A DNA stretch of 64,000 nucleotides. Origin: Cloeon dipterum. Its lineage: Eukaryota > Arthropoda > Insecta > Ephemeroptera > Baetidae. Shown in pieces: positions 52,701 to 63,663 of the stretch. The notes beneath the pieces are model-generated. The model was not told the origin of the DNA, made no database searches, and saw nothing but the letters and a program-made list of their open reading frames with translations. Where the stretch lies: the NCBI RefSeq assembly GCF_949628265.1, contig NC_088786.1, positions 11,470,001-11,534,000 of the forward strand. Reading direction: 5' to 3'. A program made the translations under genes and the position numbers. Position 1 is the stretch's first letter, and every line of letters starts with the position of its first letter.

Positions 52701-54007
52701 TTTGTTGGCTCAGGTGCAGTAAAAATCATCTGCTTGGAGCCATGCTCGGCTCGAACTTTAATATATTTCTGTTCGATCGCTTGCCGAAAACGAAAGCTCA
52801 CATTTAAAAAAGGTTGAAATTGTGATCTGCCTGGTAAAAAATTATTCCAATCACATTTATATTTCCTATTTGTTCATTCAGATGGCGAAGAATTACATTC
52901 AATAGAAAAATAACCAACAAGTCTCTAACAACTTGTTAAATTGTCATACAAAACCATGAATGCTGAACGGAAAAAATAAATTTATTGAGCAACGTTCCAA
53001 AACCAAGCTTGGGAAAGTTAGAATCAACAGTCTAACATCAAACAAAATAACTTTTTCCGCAGTGACCTGCACGCTGCCTACCCGAATGTGAGCGGATTAC
53101 AGCCGCTATTGGCCGGACTGTCGCTGCCCGCACGCGACGGCGATGAGCCCGAAGTGCTGGTGGCGGCCGCGGCGGTGAGCGCCGCTGAGGCCCAGCAGCC
53201 GCCGACGGCCATGGTGGGCCAGATCGTGGGCCGTTTGGGCCGCCAGCAGACAGATGACGTGCAGCAACTGGCGCTGCATGAACTGGATCAGGCGTCTTCC
53301 CGCCGTCCGGCAGTGCTCGAGGGATGCGTTGACGTGCTGGCCGGGCTGCTGCTGCACCCGAGCATTTACACCCGCAACCAGGCGCACATGCTGCTGCTCA
53401 GATACCTCCGGCACAATCCAGCCGCCGCCGCTGCCTCCGTCACCACCTTCATCCAATGTCTGGAGAGCAGCAACCCCGACATCCAGGCGTCAGCCATCGA
53501 GAAGATTCCAGAAGTCGTCGTCTGCGCGCAAGGTAAATTATATTTAAAATTCCTCTTGAGTCCCAGCCGAATCATCAATCCACGGTCGTTAATAATATGG
53601 GATGCTGAGTGACAGTAAAATGTCAATTAACTTTATAGCATCTCTTGTCAATGAAAATTTCAAAATATATCTAATAACTAGGAAGAGTGTCGTCCATTCC
53701 ACTGGATTATGTAATATCTGAGTAATGGCCAAAGTAAAAGATGCATAAAGAAAGACCCTACTGATCGTTTCAAATGCCTCGGTTCAATTTTAACACAACC
53801 ACACAAATTTACATGATATAACAATTCACATGATATAATATTATATTAATCGAAATTTCGAACTCATTTGATCTCTTTTCTCTGTTCAAAGAGTACGCAC
53901 TGACCATTCTGAAGAAATTGGGCAAACTTGGAATTGAGCAGGGAATCGACACCACGTCAGTGATCCTTCATACTGTTTCTCTCCTGCAGCTGCAGAATGG
54001 ATGTTAA
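43716..54007 (+). CDS. INTS1: Integrator complex subunit 1
   Basis: INTS1 is the large scaffold of Integrator, the nuclear complex that cleaves snRNA and promoter-proximal transcripts made by RNA polymerase II. Eighteen exons (43716-43881, 43967-44244, 44313-44843, 45551-45741, 45796-46212, 46887-47403, 47562-48055, 48373-48595, 48648-49003, 49197-49740, 49906-50085, 50415-50920, 50985-51114, 51204-51611, 51869-52069, 52129-52253, 53063-53532, 53892-54007) join in frame to 1950 aa; human INTS1 is about 2190. Matches run through its length: FIALGSKGSR and ERKRD near the start, then NELSSTRNQNNMQVL, DNWPPESDR, RRPPP followed by LGHRLCRCRSPDFLL, SQAMPWLADLV, LPVQCLCEFLL, ILVVHA, LLLFAQNFGIP, PYLLTLLTH, LQVLGLLEVLQPHIF and LLAGLSLPARD. 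It is mostly alpha-helical repeat without catalytic motifs. The start follows a spliced 5'UTR. The shortfall against human lies mainly in poorly conserved linkers. Confidence 0.97.
45187..45310. repeat. Inverted repeat in INTS1 intron 3
   Basis: Arms at 45187-45208 and 45289-45310 are reverse complements over 22 bases with two mismatches, sharing TTCAGCACGTCT. The 80-bp centre does not pair obviously. No convincing target-site duplication flanks it. It could be the remains of a small foldback element or an RNA hairpin. Confidence 0.6.
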
Positions 54008-55884
54008 GTAATGCTTTGTCATAAAACCTATTTTCGGTAACAACATTAAAACATAATAAATCTGGCTTTCTGTGAGCGTAATGCATTTTGAGATTCTCAT
54101 AGACCCCATTACTGTCCATTCAACACACTCACAATAGGATGATTTGATAGATTCGATTTGGAAACAGGCCTAATTCAATTTCCAGCAGAGGCCGTCGCTT
54201 TGGCTGTTGTGAGGCCAAGTGCAGCTAAAAACAATGCGTGATTGATAGTATCTCGGAGCTAACGGTCTTCCTTCTCCCTTAACAAGTCAGATGCGATCTA
54301 TGAACGAGAATAAATCTAAACCTCCCATCTTTGTAGGCTATTAGACGTAAATTGTATGCTCACGCTTCCAAAAAATGCAGCAATGAGATTCCCGCACGCC
54401 ACTTCTTTTCTTATTTTGTGCGCACCTTGACACACACACTTTGACTTTGCGCCGCGCGGTACTAATTTTAAATAACGCTGAAGGCTGAAGCCATCAAATT
54501 AAAATACCCCTTTAGCGTGACTCCTCTATTATTACTATTATTTTTTGCAATGTACTAGTTATCAATACAGTTGGATAGAAAAATGGGTTTGCTATATCAT
54601 TTGCTACTTTGTATTATTTCATTAAAGTTTTTGTACAGGTATAGTATACCTAATTTAAAAAGCTCTTCATCACTTAATGGCGAGGGTTCTTTTATCTGTA
54701 GTGAAATTAGCAGAGTAAAACAATGCTCTCACGAGCTAGTTAAATGAAATTTTTAATGTTGGACGAAAACACAATGATTCTCGAAAGAAATTTTAGCCAA
54801 CATCATTAGTTATCTTTGGGTTTGTATTTTTCAAGTAAAAAATCTGAAGTGATATTTTTATACATTGAGATTTATTTATCTGTTCAGTTACAGCGATTCC
54901 ACGTCCGTTTTTGCAATGAATAATTTTAATCCTACTTAATCTCTTGACTGACCTGTCTCTGAAATTGAATAATACATGGCAAAAAAATGGTATTAGCAAT
55001 GAGGTGCCGAGACTTCTTTGCGTTGTATAATCGTTTTCTCTTTTATTAGGTCGCGTATAAGTAGAGTCAAAACCGAACATTTTTGAACTTGAAAACACAA
55101 GTGCGGCGCCTGTCGTGCGTTGCTATCTGCGATCAAAGCCGCCGTCACCACGCTAATTAATCCAAACAGACACAGAGAGGAGAATGCATCAAGTGCAAGA
55201 AGGCGTGCTCCGTGCGTGTTATTCGGCAGGGTCGAAAGCAGGAAAGCAAAGCGTGCAGGCTGTTGCGTCACCTGGCGCCGAGGCTCATTGTCCGCGTGCA
55301 AGGTCACCGCATTTCTCCTCAAGGGCCTTCGCGCCAGGATGCAATGCACTCACTGACTCACCAAACCACCTGAGCGGCCGGTGTTGATCAAACTCACAAC
55401 TGATTTGTTTAACCAGCGTTAAGAAAATCTATGCACACACCTGATTGTGCATGAGAGGGTCGACGCTGAACAAACGGAATAGTGGAACGAATTTACACTC
55501 GCAGTACATATTTGCATAAAAACACGTGTGCTTTTGTTGTACGTAAACAAAAAAAAAATGATGCTCGCAGGCGTCTCAGGCAGGTTTTTCAAAAGGAATA
55601 GTGCATGATTTGAATGGTTTTAGCTCTTAATCAGTGTGAAAATTAATGCAGTCTTAAATTAAACGTCGTGATCTAAAATCCCTCGATATTCGTTTAATAG
55701 TCATTTCACCACCACAATCTAGGTATTTATCTGAATGAATGCCTTTTCTTCAAAAAACCTTCCATAAAATGCCTGGGGCACCTCCCAAAATTAACGAGCT
55801 AAATTAAATATTGCTGTAATAATACGTGTTCATAATGATTTGAACTAAGAATTGCGGCATGGGGATTTAAAAACTCAAAGAAAA
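54008..55884. other. INTS1 3' side and intergenic spacer
   Basis: AT-rich for the first kilobase. A GC-richer patch at about 55090-55390 has open frames on both strands with no recognisable protein. Minus-strand AATAAA-like sequence near 55800-55810 (TTAAATATTG context) is too weak to call as the end of the secreted-protein gene. No structural RNA or repeat family recognised. Confidence 0.4.
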
Positions 55885-57183
55885 TTACCACGCGGTTCCT
55901 TTCAGCTTTGCGCGCAGCTCGAGCAATTCCTCGACAAACTTGGCGAGGGTACGCCCTTCTGAGGGTGAGCCGCTGATTGAGTTGTCTTCAGGAGCTTGAG
56001 GGCTCTCGGTGCTCGCCAACTCGCTGACGTCTCTCTTTTGAATCTGCGGTGGCAGGTACTTGTTACTCAAAGTGGTGTAGTCGTCGATTTCGGTGATGAC
56101 TTCCACGCCGCTCGCTCCCAGCTGCTGGGTTGCCGACTCTTCCGGCTCTGCGGGAGGGTCAGTTGTTGGGGGTGACGGGTCAGGGCTGGCCGAGGGAGAA
56201 ACCTCTGCAGAGGGTGTCGGTTCGGTTGGGGCCACGGTGCTCACAGAGTAGATGGCCGTCGATTCGCCAATTTCGGAAGGGGACAGTGAGCTGTCTGGCA
56301 CAGGGCTGGGCTCCTCAGGGGCTGGTTGCTCAGGGACGGTTTCCTCACTGGTGGGTTGTTCAGGAATAGGTTCCACGGGTTGCTCAGGGGCGGGTTCTAC
56401 AGGTTGTTCAGGAGCAGGTTCTACAGGTTGTTCAGGAACAGGTTCTACAGGTTGTTCAGGAACAGGTTCCACGGGTTGCTCAGGGGCGGGTTCTACAGGT
56501 TGTTCAGGGGAGGGTTCGACAGGTTGTTCAGGAACAGGTTCCAAGGGTTGCTCGGGGGCGGGTCCCACAGGTTGCTCAGGAGCAGGTTCTACAGGTTGTT
56601 CAGGAACAGGTTCCACGGGTTGCTCAGGGGTGGGTTCTACAGGTTGCTCAGGGGATGGTTCCACAGGTTGTTCAGAGGATGGTGCCACAGGTTCCGGATC
56701 AACAGGCACGCTGGGAGGTTCAGTTTGAGCAATGTTCTCGGGGGGTAGGGACCCTTCAGGGCTAGAGGCGATGGGAGTCGTTTCCTCAGGATTTGGCAGC
56801 ACAGGGGCGGGTTCTACAGGTGCAGGCTCAGCTGGAACAGGCGGCACAGGGGCAGGTTCCACGGGTGCGGGCAGCACAGGCACGCTGGGAGGCTCAGGGG
56901 CGAAGTTCATCGGGGGCGATCCATACCCGAGGGGTGGAATGTGCTCCTCGAACACAAGCATGGCGGGCACGGTGTCAACGTGCCACACCTGGCGCTGCAG
57001 TTGCTGCTGCTGGGGTTGCAAGTAACCCCTCGAGGGGAAAGCCTGTCGGCGCATATGCGGCGCGTGCAGCGCATTGCGGCTCGGTCTGGCAGGTCCGAAG
57101 AACCACTGATGCAGTGCTCCGAAGGTGGGCCTTGCCGCGGCCTCAGCGACTAAAAGTGCCATCAGGACGAGGTGTACACGCAT
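55885..57183 (-). CDS. Uncharacterised secreted Pro/Glu-rich repeat protein
   Basis: A single-exon frame of 432 aa. The start chosen is ATG 57181-57183, which opens a classic signal peptide (MRVHLVLMALLVAEAAARP, cleavage expected near Ala-Ala-Ala/Arg). The frame could extend upstream, but that part runs across the TATA box and lacks an ATG. After a Gln-rich stretch (QPQQQQLQRQ) comes a Pro/Val/Ala-rich region, then about 13 tandem copies of an 8-residue unit of the form xPEQPVEP, then a Ser/Thr/Pro-rich segment. A dibasic site (QIQKRDVSE) follows. The C-terminus has a charged, probably helical end (KFVEELLELRAKLKG). No Cys-rich fold or chitin-binding motif is seen. Extracellular matrix, cuticle, eggshell or silk/mucin-like roles are all possible; I cannot choose. 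Confidence 0.8.
   Translation of the reverse strand: MRVHLVLMALLVAEAAARPTFGALHQWFFGPARPSRNALHAPHMRRQAFPSRGYLQPQQQQLQRQVWHVDTVPAMLVFEEHIPPLGYGSPPMNFAPEPPSVPVLPAPVEPAPVPPVPAEPAPVEPAPVLPNPEETTPIASSPEGSLPPENIAQTEPPSVPVDPEPVAPSSEQPVEPSPEQPVEPTPEQPVEPVPEQPVEPAPEQPVGPAPEQPLEPVPEQPVEPSPEQPVEPAPEQPVEPVPEQPVEPVPEQPVEPAPEQPVEPAPEQPVEPIPEQPTSEETVPEQPAPEEPSPVPDSSLSPSEIGESTAIYSVSTVAPTEPTPSAEVSPSASPDPSPPTTDPPAEPEESATQQLGASGVEVITEIDDYTTLSNKYLPPQIQKRDVSELASTESPQAPEDNSISGSPSEGRTLAKFVEELLELRAKLKGTAW
56350..56690 (-). repeat. 24-bp coding tandem repeat with 72-bp higher-order period
   Basis: About 14 units of 24 bp encode xPEQPVEP with Ser, Thr, Val, Ala or Ile at the variable first position and a few changed units (EQPVGP, EQPLEP). 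The marked variant TTCCACGGGT or TTCCAAGGGT (plus-strand reading) falls at 56371, 56467, 56539 and 56611. Its spacings of 96, 72 and 72 bp are four, three and three units. This shows that blocks of three to four units were duplicated together. Confidence 0.88.
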
Positions 57184-57253
57184 GGTGCTTCCAGGCGCAC
57201 TCGCACGCACGAAAACAGAGCTAGAATAAAACGAGCACCGCCACCAGCATCTT

Positions 57254-57262
57254 CTTTTATAG
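57254..57262 (-). promoter_or_regulatory. TATA box of the secreted Pro-rich protein gene
   Basis: CTATAAAAG on the minus strand, 71-79 bp before the chosen ATG. Transcription would start near 57225, leaving a short 5'UTR of about 45 bases. A strong TATA box fits a highly or tissue-specifically expressed secreted-protein gene. Confidence 0.7.
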
Positions 57263-57310
57263 CAGACCAAAGATTTTCAAGGTACTGCTTGTTTACGTAA
57301 TTATCGTCTC

Positions 57311-57358
57311 TCTAACAAACTGGCGGGCGGAGCCTCTAACAAACTGGCGGGCGGAGCG
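57311..57358. repeat. Perfect 24-bp tandem duplication upstream of the Pro-rich gene
   Basis: Two identical head-to-tail copies, 57311-57334 and 57335-57358, of a unit beginning CTCTAACAAA and ending GGCGGGCGGAGC. They lie 50-105 bp upstream of the TATA box of the minus-strand gene, where activator sites would be expected. The GGGCGG core is Sp/KLF-like. Confidence 0.9.
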
Positions 57359-57412
57359 CGCGCGCAGGTGCCTGAACCTGAGGCAAAGGTAACTAAACCA
57401 CGGGGCAAGCCG

Positions 57413-57434
57413 TCTCTCTCTCTCTCTCTCTCTC
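57413..57434. repeat. (TC)11 microsatellite
   Basis: Eleven perfect TC units, read as GA on the strand of the neighbouring minus-strand gene. GA repeats are bound by GAGA-factor-type proteins in insect promoters, so a regulatory role is possible but unproven. Confidence 0.9.
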
Positions 57435-60400
57435 AACACTTTCGTGTGTCACAATTCGATACATTAGCTGTTTTAAATTTTAGTTGTCTCTATAGTGCTG
57501 AACTCCACTAAATGAGAGTTCTTTAAAAAATATACATACAAAATTAATCACGAAACGAGCAAAATATTTTAAAAAGAGTTATCAAAATTACGCAGAAAGA
57601 AATTATGAGCATCTCGTTAAGCAGCTTTTCGAGCAAATATAATTAACAAATATGAGAAAAAATTAACTGTCCGGAAATGAACAAGAGTAACTCATTATAA
57701 ATTTTTATCCAGCAACGCGTAACTAATGACTCGTTAAATAATGATGGTTGTCAGGATGCATCTTTCACAATGGATCAAAATAGTCATGATCAGGTGACCA
57801 GACACAAGACGATTTATATTCAATTCCCATTGCCTGAATGCCTGATAGAGAGATTCATTTATCCGATTTCCGATTTCTTGGCACTTTAAGCCCTGAATAA
57901 AGGAGAGATTTCGTAACTGAGCCGTATTGAACTATGTTAAACACTTAAGACGATTTAGGGGTTTAAGTTTATAGAGTAGATGTTCTGGGCCATAAAGGAT
58001 TAGACAGATGAGTAGCGTTGCGTAAAAAAATCTAGAAAAAGACCCTGGACGTAAAGGACTAATTCTTTTAACGCTAATTGCGCGATTCTGTAATTTGCAT
58101 GAAACGAGAAAGTTTCGCTGCGTCCACTGCCAAATCCGCAAGACCACTCGTAATTTAAGATTTAATGCGTGCTGCATTTACATGATTTCTCCAGCATGCA
58201 AAAGTACAAAAGTAATTGAACCGATACGACATTCGTACTTGCGCTCGTTTTGAGGCGCACGTGCTGCTTTTGCTAAATTTTTCGCCAAAAGCGTATGTAG
58301 AGGTATTCGGCAACTTTACTCGGATTTTTGCTAATACTTCTCATTTTGTGAGAAGTTTTGTAATGTAGCCAGATTAAGCATCCCGAAAATAGAATTTATA
58401 ATAATAACTTTCTAGATAAATAGCTAAGCTGAAAAAGGACGTCTAACTCAATGTGCATTAATAATAATCCTCAACCTTTTGCTGTCACACTAAAAAAACA
58501 AGGTGCTTAACAGCAAAATGATTGGACTCATCTGATAACTTTCTCTTTGAGAAGCTTATTGTAAATAAAAATAACAATGAACAGCAAATATTTTTTTAAA
58601 AAAATAATCGATATTTGGGATCGGTGTTCTTGAGAAGATGTCAAAATTAGCGTTTTGATTTGTTTTCAAATGCTCAATTTTCCTCTTGAATATATTACAA
58701 ACATGTTATAAGAAAGTCAAAAAGTATATAGTATTTCATTAAAAAGCTGTGTTTAAACAATTGAACTTCACCTTCTCTGCCAGAAAAGGATACAGATAAA
58801 AACCAGCTAGAAGTTGTCTCTTTATACTGTCTGACTTGAGGAATGCGTTAATTTTGTTAGGACGTTGCAAGTATGTGAAACACTGGTTATGTGCTAACAT
58901 ATACATATTCTTCACTTGTTCAGTGTAAAAATTTCCCAAAATAAAGTCATGTTAAGTGGAAGGTTCACTAAAGAACAAAATTAAATACGAGCTTTATCCC
59001 CTTATTCATGATTATTTTTCAGCTAGCACAGCATGAAAGAATGTGCAACCCGCATCAAAATAATGAGTGGTGCACAGTTTCCTCCGATAAAAACGGTACA
59101 CAATCTCCAACACTAATGAAAGCAACAAATTAAACAGTGCTCATTTTCAGCAACGGGAATATCTCGCATGCCTATTTTTTCTATTCTCCCTCCCCCAATG
59201 CGAATCAAATGCAAAAACTGGCAACCAGAAGCAGCTCTCTGAAGGAAGAATAATTTAATTATATTTTTTTCTTTTGGTTTAGATAAAAAAATATTGAAAT
59301 ACAACGTATATTGTCTTAATTAAAGGCCAAACATGTAAATGGGCAGTGTCCTTTGCCCTTTTAAAAGGGCACTAACCAACAAGATCTCACATCTTTGTCA
59401 GAATAAAAAGTGAGAGCCACATTTTAAGTAGTAAGCAAATCCATGTGAAAGTGATAAGCGCAGAAAATTATAAATGAAGAGCGCGCGCGGCGCGGAGAAG
59501 ACGTCATGCCTAGCAGTTAGATTACCAGCTCAACACTCGTGTTGTGCGAGTGCTTGCTGGTCAGGAAAATACGTTTAAATGTGTGTAAAAATACCGCTAG
59601 ATCGAAAGTTGTTTACTTTTTAGTTTGAGCTTTATTAAAAAGTAATTTTGTGAGACCGCAGCAAGTGTGGGATTATTCAAGTAGCTTACGTTTTATGAGT
59701 GTATAAGTAGAGTGCAATTGGGCCTTTCCCATCAATGAACCGCTTAAAAGCATTCACGAGTTATGTTCTGACGTGCAAACTTCTCAAGTGAGAAATAATG
59801 CTCCTCGAGTTTGCGGTAAATTGTAGTTGAGTGATTTGTTATAGTAACAGACAATGACATCATTAGTTGGAAATCATATATCCAATCGTTCGAATGTAAT
59901 ATTGTCATTCAATTTTATTAAACCAGCGGGAAGGAACATGCCCTCCTAAAACCAACAGTTTATTGCATCAGCTTGACTTCATCATTTTAAAATGATAGAC
60001 AAAATGATCAATTAGTGAGAATTTCAATAGAAAAAATACTTTTTAAAACGAACAAACTTATTTTTCTGAAAAATATTTTCATTTTAAACTGATAACACAA
60101 TATTATTGATGTGTTTAATTGCACTACATTAATGCATGCTGCAACTTTCATTCCAACAAATTCTACTAAAAAATCTCTGATCAAATGAGGACTTATTGTT
60201 TATGAAAAAATCATTTTAGCGTACACTTATTGCGTATGCAGATTACTGCTTTGCATCCCAAGTCATGTAATGTTTTTTGCAGAGGTTATAACTTTCCAAT
60301 AAATAGGAAAACGCTAAAAACTTCACTTAGCGTAAATTATCCTGTAAAATGATTCGAAGAAGAGAATTTTTATGAAAAAATATGCATTTTAGATAACTTT

Positions 60401-60884
60401 GGAAAGCAAGTAATCTTTTTGTCGTTCCTATACAAAATAATATGTAAGAATCCCAGTATTTAAATTCTCCAGCTACACTTACTTTCGTTTATTACGTGTT
60501 TTTGTTTGTTCTGCAAGAGCAGAGGTGTTTTTGTTTAAGTTATTCGTCTTGAGCAATTAACTCGTACGCACATCCTTCCTGCCTTATATATGCAAATGCG
60601 CACGGGGGACTAGTGCAAAATATTCCAGTAAACGCTTAAATTAAGCGCCGCTCATGAGATTACGTGACGCGGCCTTGAATAAATTTTATCGTGGAAATTA
60701 GGGTTCACGGTGTGTGAATCTGCATTGTTTTCTGCATTTTCCCTGCTGCTTCCGTCGAGACGCTTCCATTCGCACAATTTGACCCCCGTTTAAGACGCTT
60801 CTCGCGGGCACCTTCGTTTCATTCTGCCGCTGGACGCGTCCTCAGCATCTTCGTCGTCGTCCTGCCGCGGAAAAAGAGGCAAGA
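57435..60884. other. AT-rich intergenic spacer
   Basis: About 3.4 kb with no supported gene. A TATAAAT near 59470, followed by a GC-rich run (GCGCGCGCGGCGCGG, about 59482) and the small hairpin CACTCG-loop-CGAGTG near 59535, looks promoter-like but leads to no exon I can confirm. The last 130 bp, GC-richer and free of long AT runs, are the likely 5'UTR of the next gene. Confidence 0.4.
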
Positions 60885-62903
60885 ATGCTTGGTCTGGCCG
60901 CTGTACTTCTGTTTTTTGCGTCGCCCGCGATTGTTGGCGCACAGTATCTGCCGCCGTCGCACCATATGCCAGGTAAACTCGAATTCCATTCACTTTTTCC
61001 GCAAAGAAAAATCGTAGTCTGAAGTGATCAAGGTGCATTGTACATGTCCAATTAGGGAAGCAATTACATTTGAGGAAAAAAATCCTTCCTCGCTCAATAA
61101 TGTACTCAATTAGCGGCAAACCAAGGTCTGTGTCGGGACAGTCGTATCATGGTAAAATTAGTTTGACTGTCGTTATTTACCCCATTTTCATTTGATCTCC
61201 CAGCATAAAATTTGCCACAATCGAACTAATGCGGCTGAACGTATTAGGTTTCCATCCTTCATACCACGACGAGTACAGAAATTACGGCCCTGACAAACGG
61301 ATCGTCTCCTATGGATACCGATTTGGCGACGCATACCACAAAGTTGAAGTCAACTTTAACCGACCTTCAGGTACAATTACGTTGTTGTTCGTCTCTCCAG
61401 TTTTTTCACAACATGTTATTGATTCAACTTAATTAAAAAAGAAAAAAGTCTTGTGAGGTAAATTTATTTCTATTGATTTCACAACGGCTACTTCCACTAG
61501 CAAAAAAGCATGTTCTTATTGAACATAGGAAAGCAAGGAATTATTATTATGCTTTTATTTAGTTGAAATTTCATGAGAGGAGTTTCAATCACAGGGAGAA
61601 TTCGAGTTGCGGGGTTGTTAATTTCGTTGCTCGTTTCTCATTTCGTTTGCAGTCTGAAGGAGTGTAGGTGGTCGTTTTCAACGATCGCTGATTCAAAATT
61701 CTGAATTTTGTTTTGGAGGTCAAGTAATGCTGACGAGGCCTGCAGGGCTGAAACAGCCGCTGTATGGTACAAGAGCGTGACTGTAATATCAATTTTATTC
61801 TTATTTTTTTTAGCCTTCACCGTGTTTTTGGGGAAGAGCCATTGTAAAATCAGTAGAAACCTGTATAAATTTGTCGACAAAAAATCCAGAGAAAATATAA
61901 AAAATACATATTGCAAATCTATTTACGCCAAATACAGTTCCAAATTAGGAAAAATAGTTATTAAAATGTTATAAGTTCGAATTTGTACAAATATTTTGTA
62001 CTTTTCTTTTTGGCAAACAAAAAATGGAAATGAAATCAAGCCCGCCCAAAACTTCCGGCTTATTTTTAGTAGTTCTGATAGCACAGCAAGTATTTTTGTG
62101 TATAGATAACCATACATAATGCATATCAAAATCGGAGATTAATTTACCAAACTCAACCAAGTATATTAACAAGGTCGTGTGAAAATCTCCCGAAGAGATA
62201 TGTACGCGCGGTGCACGAACATCTCTTCTTCCTCTTGCTCATTCACCTCACTCATTTCATTTTTGTTTAATTCTCTCACATATCTTAACTTCACTTCCAA
62301 CGTGTCATAAAAAATTGGCAAATTGTCCCATTAAAATAAATTACCCACCGTCAGAAAATCATAATAGTATGAGTTATACCATTTTATTATGACTATCAGT
62401 TATGAGTATTTTTATTTCTATAGTTAAAATAAATTGCAAAACAATGATGACAATCATTTTGAAGCAGCACTGAAACAATACTTTAACTATTTTACGCGTC
62501 AATTCAGTCCCTGTTTCCATTTTCACATAATTTCGAATATTTTCCTGCTAAAAAGTTTTTTTTATAGCACTATATGTCCATATAAACATAATATTTATGT
62601 GGAATTGGTGTTAAAATTACATTTTCACCAGCAAGATAATTTTTAAGACGTTGACTGGTAAAACATTTATTTATTTATTTATATATTGAATTGGCAGCTT
62701 TTGGAGTCTACGGACCGCCATACGGTGTGCCGATGCGGCCTTCCAGCGTTCCTGGAGTAGCGACCTGGGGCTCGAAGCCCGCGAACCACGGCTGGACTCA
62801 GTTGAACCCGGTGCAGAGGCCGGTGCACCAGAGCATGTGGACCATGCAGCCGCCGAGCCTGGTGGCCCCCACCTACGACTACCTGTGGCCGGGTAGGCGG
62901 TGA
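60885..62903 (+). CDS. Small secreted protein of unknown family, C-terminal GRR
   Basis: Three exons (60885-60972, 61248-61370, 62698-62903) keep phase 1 at both junctions and join to 139 aa. Exon 1 encodes a signal peptide (MLGLAAVLLFFASPAIVGA, cleaved before QYLPP). The mature part is rich in Tyr, Pro, His, Trp and Met and has no Cys. Exon 2 has a dibasic KR (GPDKRIVSYGYRFGD). Exon 3 carries Tyr/Pro/Gly motifs such as GVYGPPYGVPM and ends YDYLWPGRR. A terminal Gly-Arg-Arg is what a peptide-amidation site looks like, so a neuropeptide-like precursor is conceivable. The Tyr/Pro/Gly content fits a cuticle or eggshell protein equally well. I recognise no known family. Each exon has canonical GT-AG flanks. 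Confidence 0.72.
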
Positions 62904-63594
62904 CGCGACAATCGACGAAAACCACGCCATTCATCCATTGACTACGATTTAAATTAACAAACTGTTTTGTTGTATTTTTCCTCTCAAAGTTTGAAACCTG
63001 AACAAATTGAAACAGACCTTTCGGAGGAATTTTGGGCTCTCTCTGATAATTTAATTCACAGATTCGAACAATAAAATCGAAAGCTATTTTACCTTAAGGT
63101 CTGTTTGTTTTTGATAAACTTTGAGACGTGTTTTATATTCAGTCAAGCGGCTGTAAATAAATTATCATTTTGAAGCGGAAAAAGGTCATATAAACCTAGC
63201 AACCAACCATGAAAATTCCAGCTGCTGATAGCATTTTTCCACAAACGAATTATATGCGACAAGATCTTTGCACAAACCCGAAAAATTATATGTCTTACAC
63301 TGCCAATTATTACGATAAAGAGACCAACCTTTCGCCCACGCAAATAATTTCGTTTGCCTCTATTTTCCGGCCATTGATCGAGTAAATGGCTGTGTCGCGC
63401 TTTTCAACGTGAAATTCGTATCTTTGGACCGAAAATCAGGGCCGCGTGCATGTAAATATTTTGATTGTGCGGGTCGTACGAATATGTGCTGCGAAGCGGA
63501 GCTCTATTATAATTTATATGGCGGCCGGTGGCAGTGAAAGTGCTGGAGGCGAGGCTGCGGCGCGCACAACCCGTTCAGTCTCTTGTCTGACACC
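62904..63594. other. Spacer and promoter region of the last gene
   Basis: The first part holds the 3'UTR of the small secreted protein, with AATAAA near 63071. An initiator-like TTCAGTC at 63574-63580, just before the next ATG, is the probable start site of the last gene. A TATA-like TATAATTTATAT near 63508 is too far upstream for the usual spacing. Confidence 0.45.
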
Positions 63595-63663
63595 ATGGAT
63601 GCGCGTCTGCTCTTCTGCCTCCAGCTCCTCGTGCTCGCCGCGTCGGCTCAGGACACAGACAAA
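63595..63663 (+). CDS. First coding exon of a secreted or membrane protein gene (rest beyond window)
   Basis: The ATG at 63595 opens a 23-codon exon, MDARLLFCLQLLVLAASAQDTDK, shown here as residues 1-10 MDARLLFCLQ and the rest. It is a textbook signal peptide with cleavage expected after Ala-Ser-Ala. It ends in phase 0 at a GTACGT donor. The remaining 337 bp to the window edge are AT-rich intron. The product cannot be identified from this exon. Confidence 0.7.

Noticed and set aside
56252-56728. Plus-strand open frame rich in Gly-Ser-Thr-Gly-Cys repeats
   Set aside because: It is the antisense reading of the 24-bp array in the secreted Pro-rich gene. That gene has the signal peptide and TATA box on the minus strand; this frame has neither.
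57184-57270. N-terminal extension of the Pro-rich protein
   Set aside because: The extension has no ATG of its own and would translate across the TATA box; ATG 57183 opens a clean signal peptide.
58780-58800. GTATCCTTTT on the minus strand, a second U12 donor-like site
   Set aside because: It lies in intergenic sequence with no exon and no TTCCTTAAC branch site downstream.
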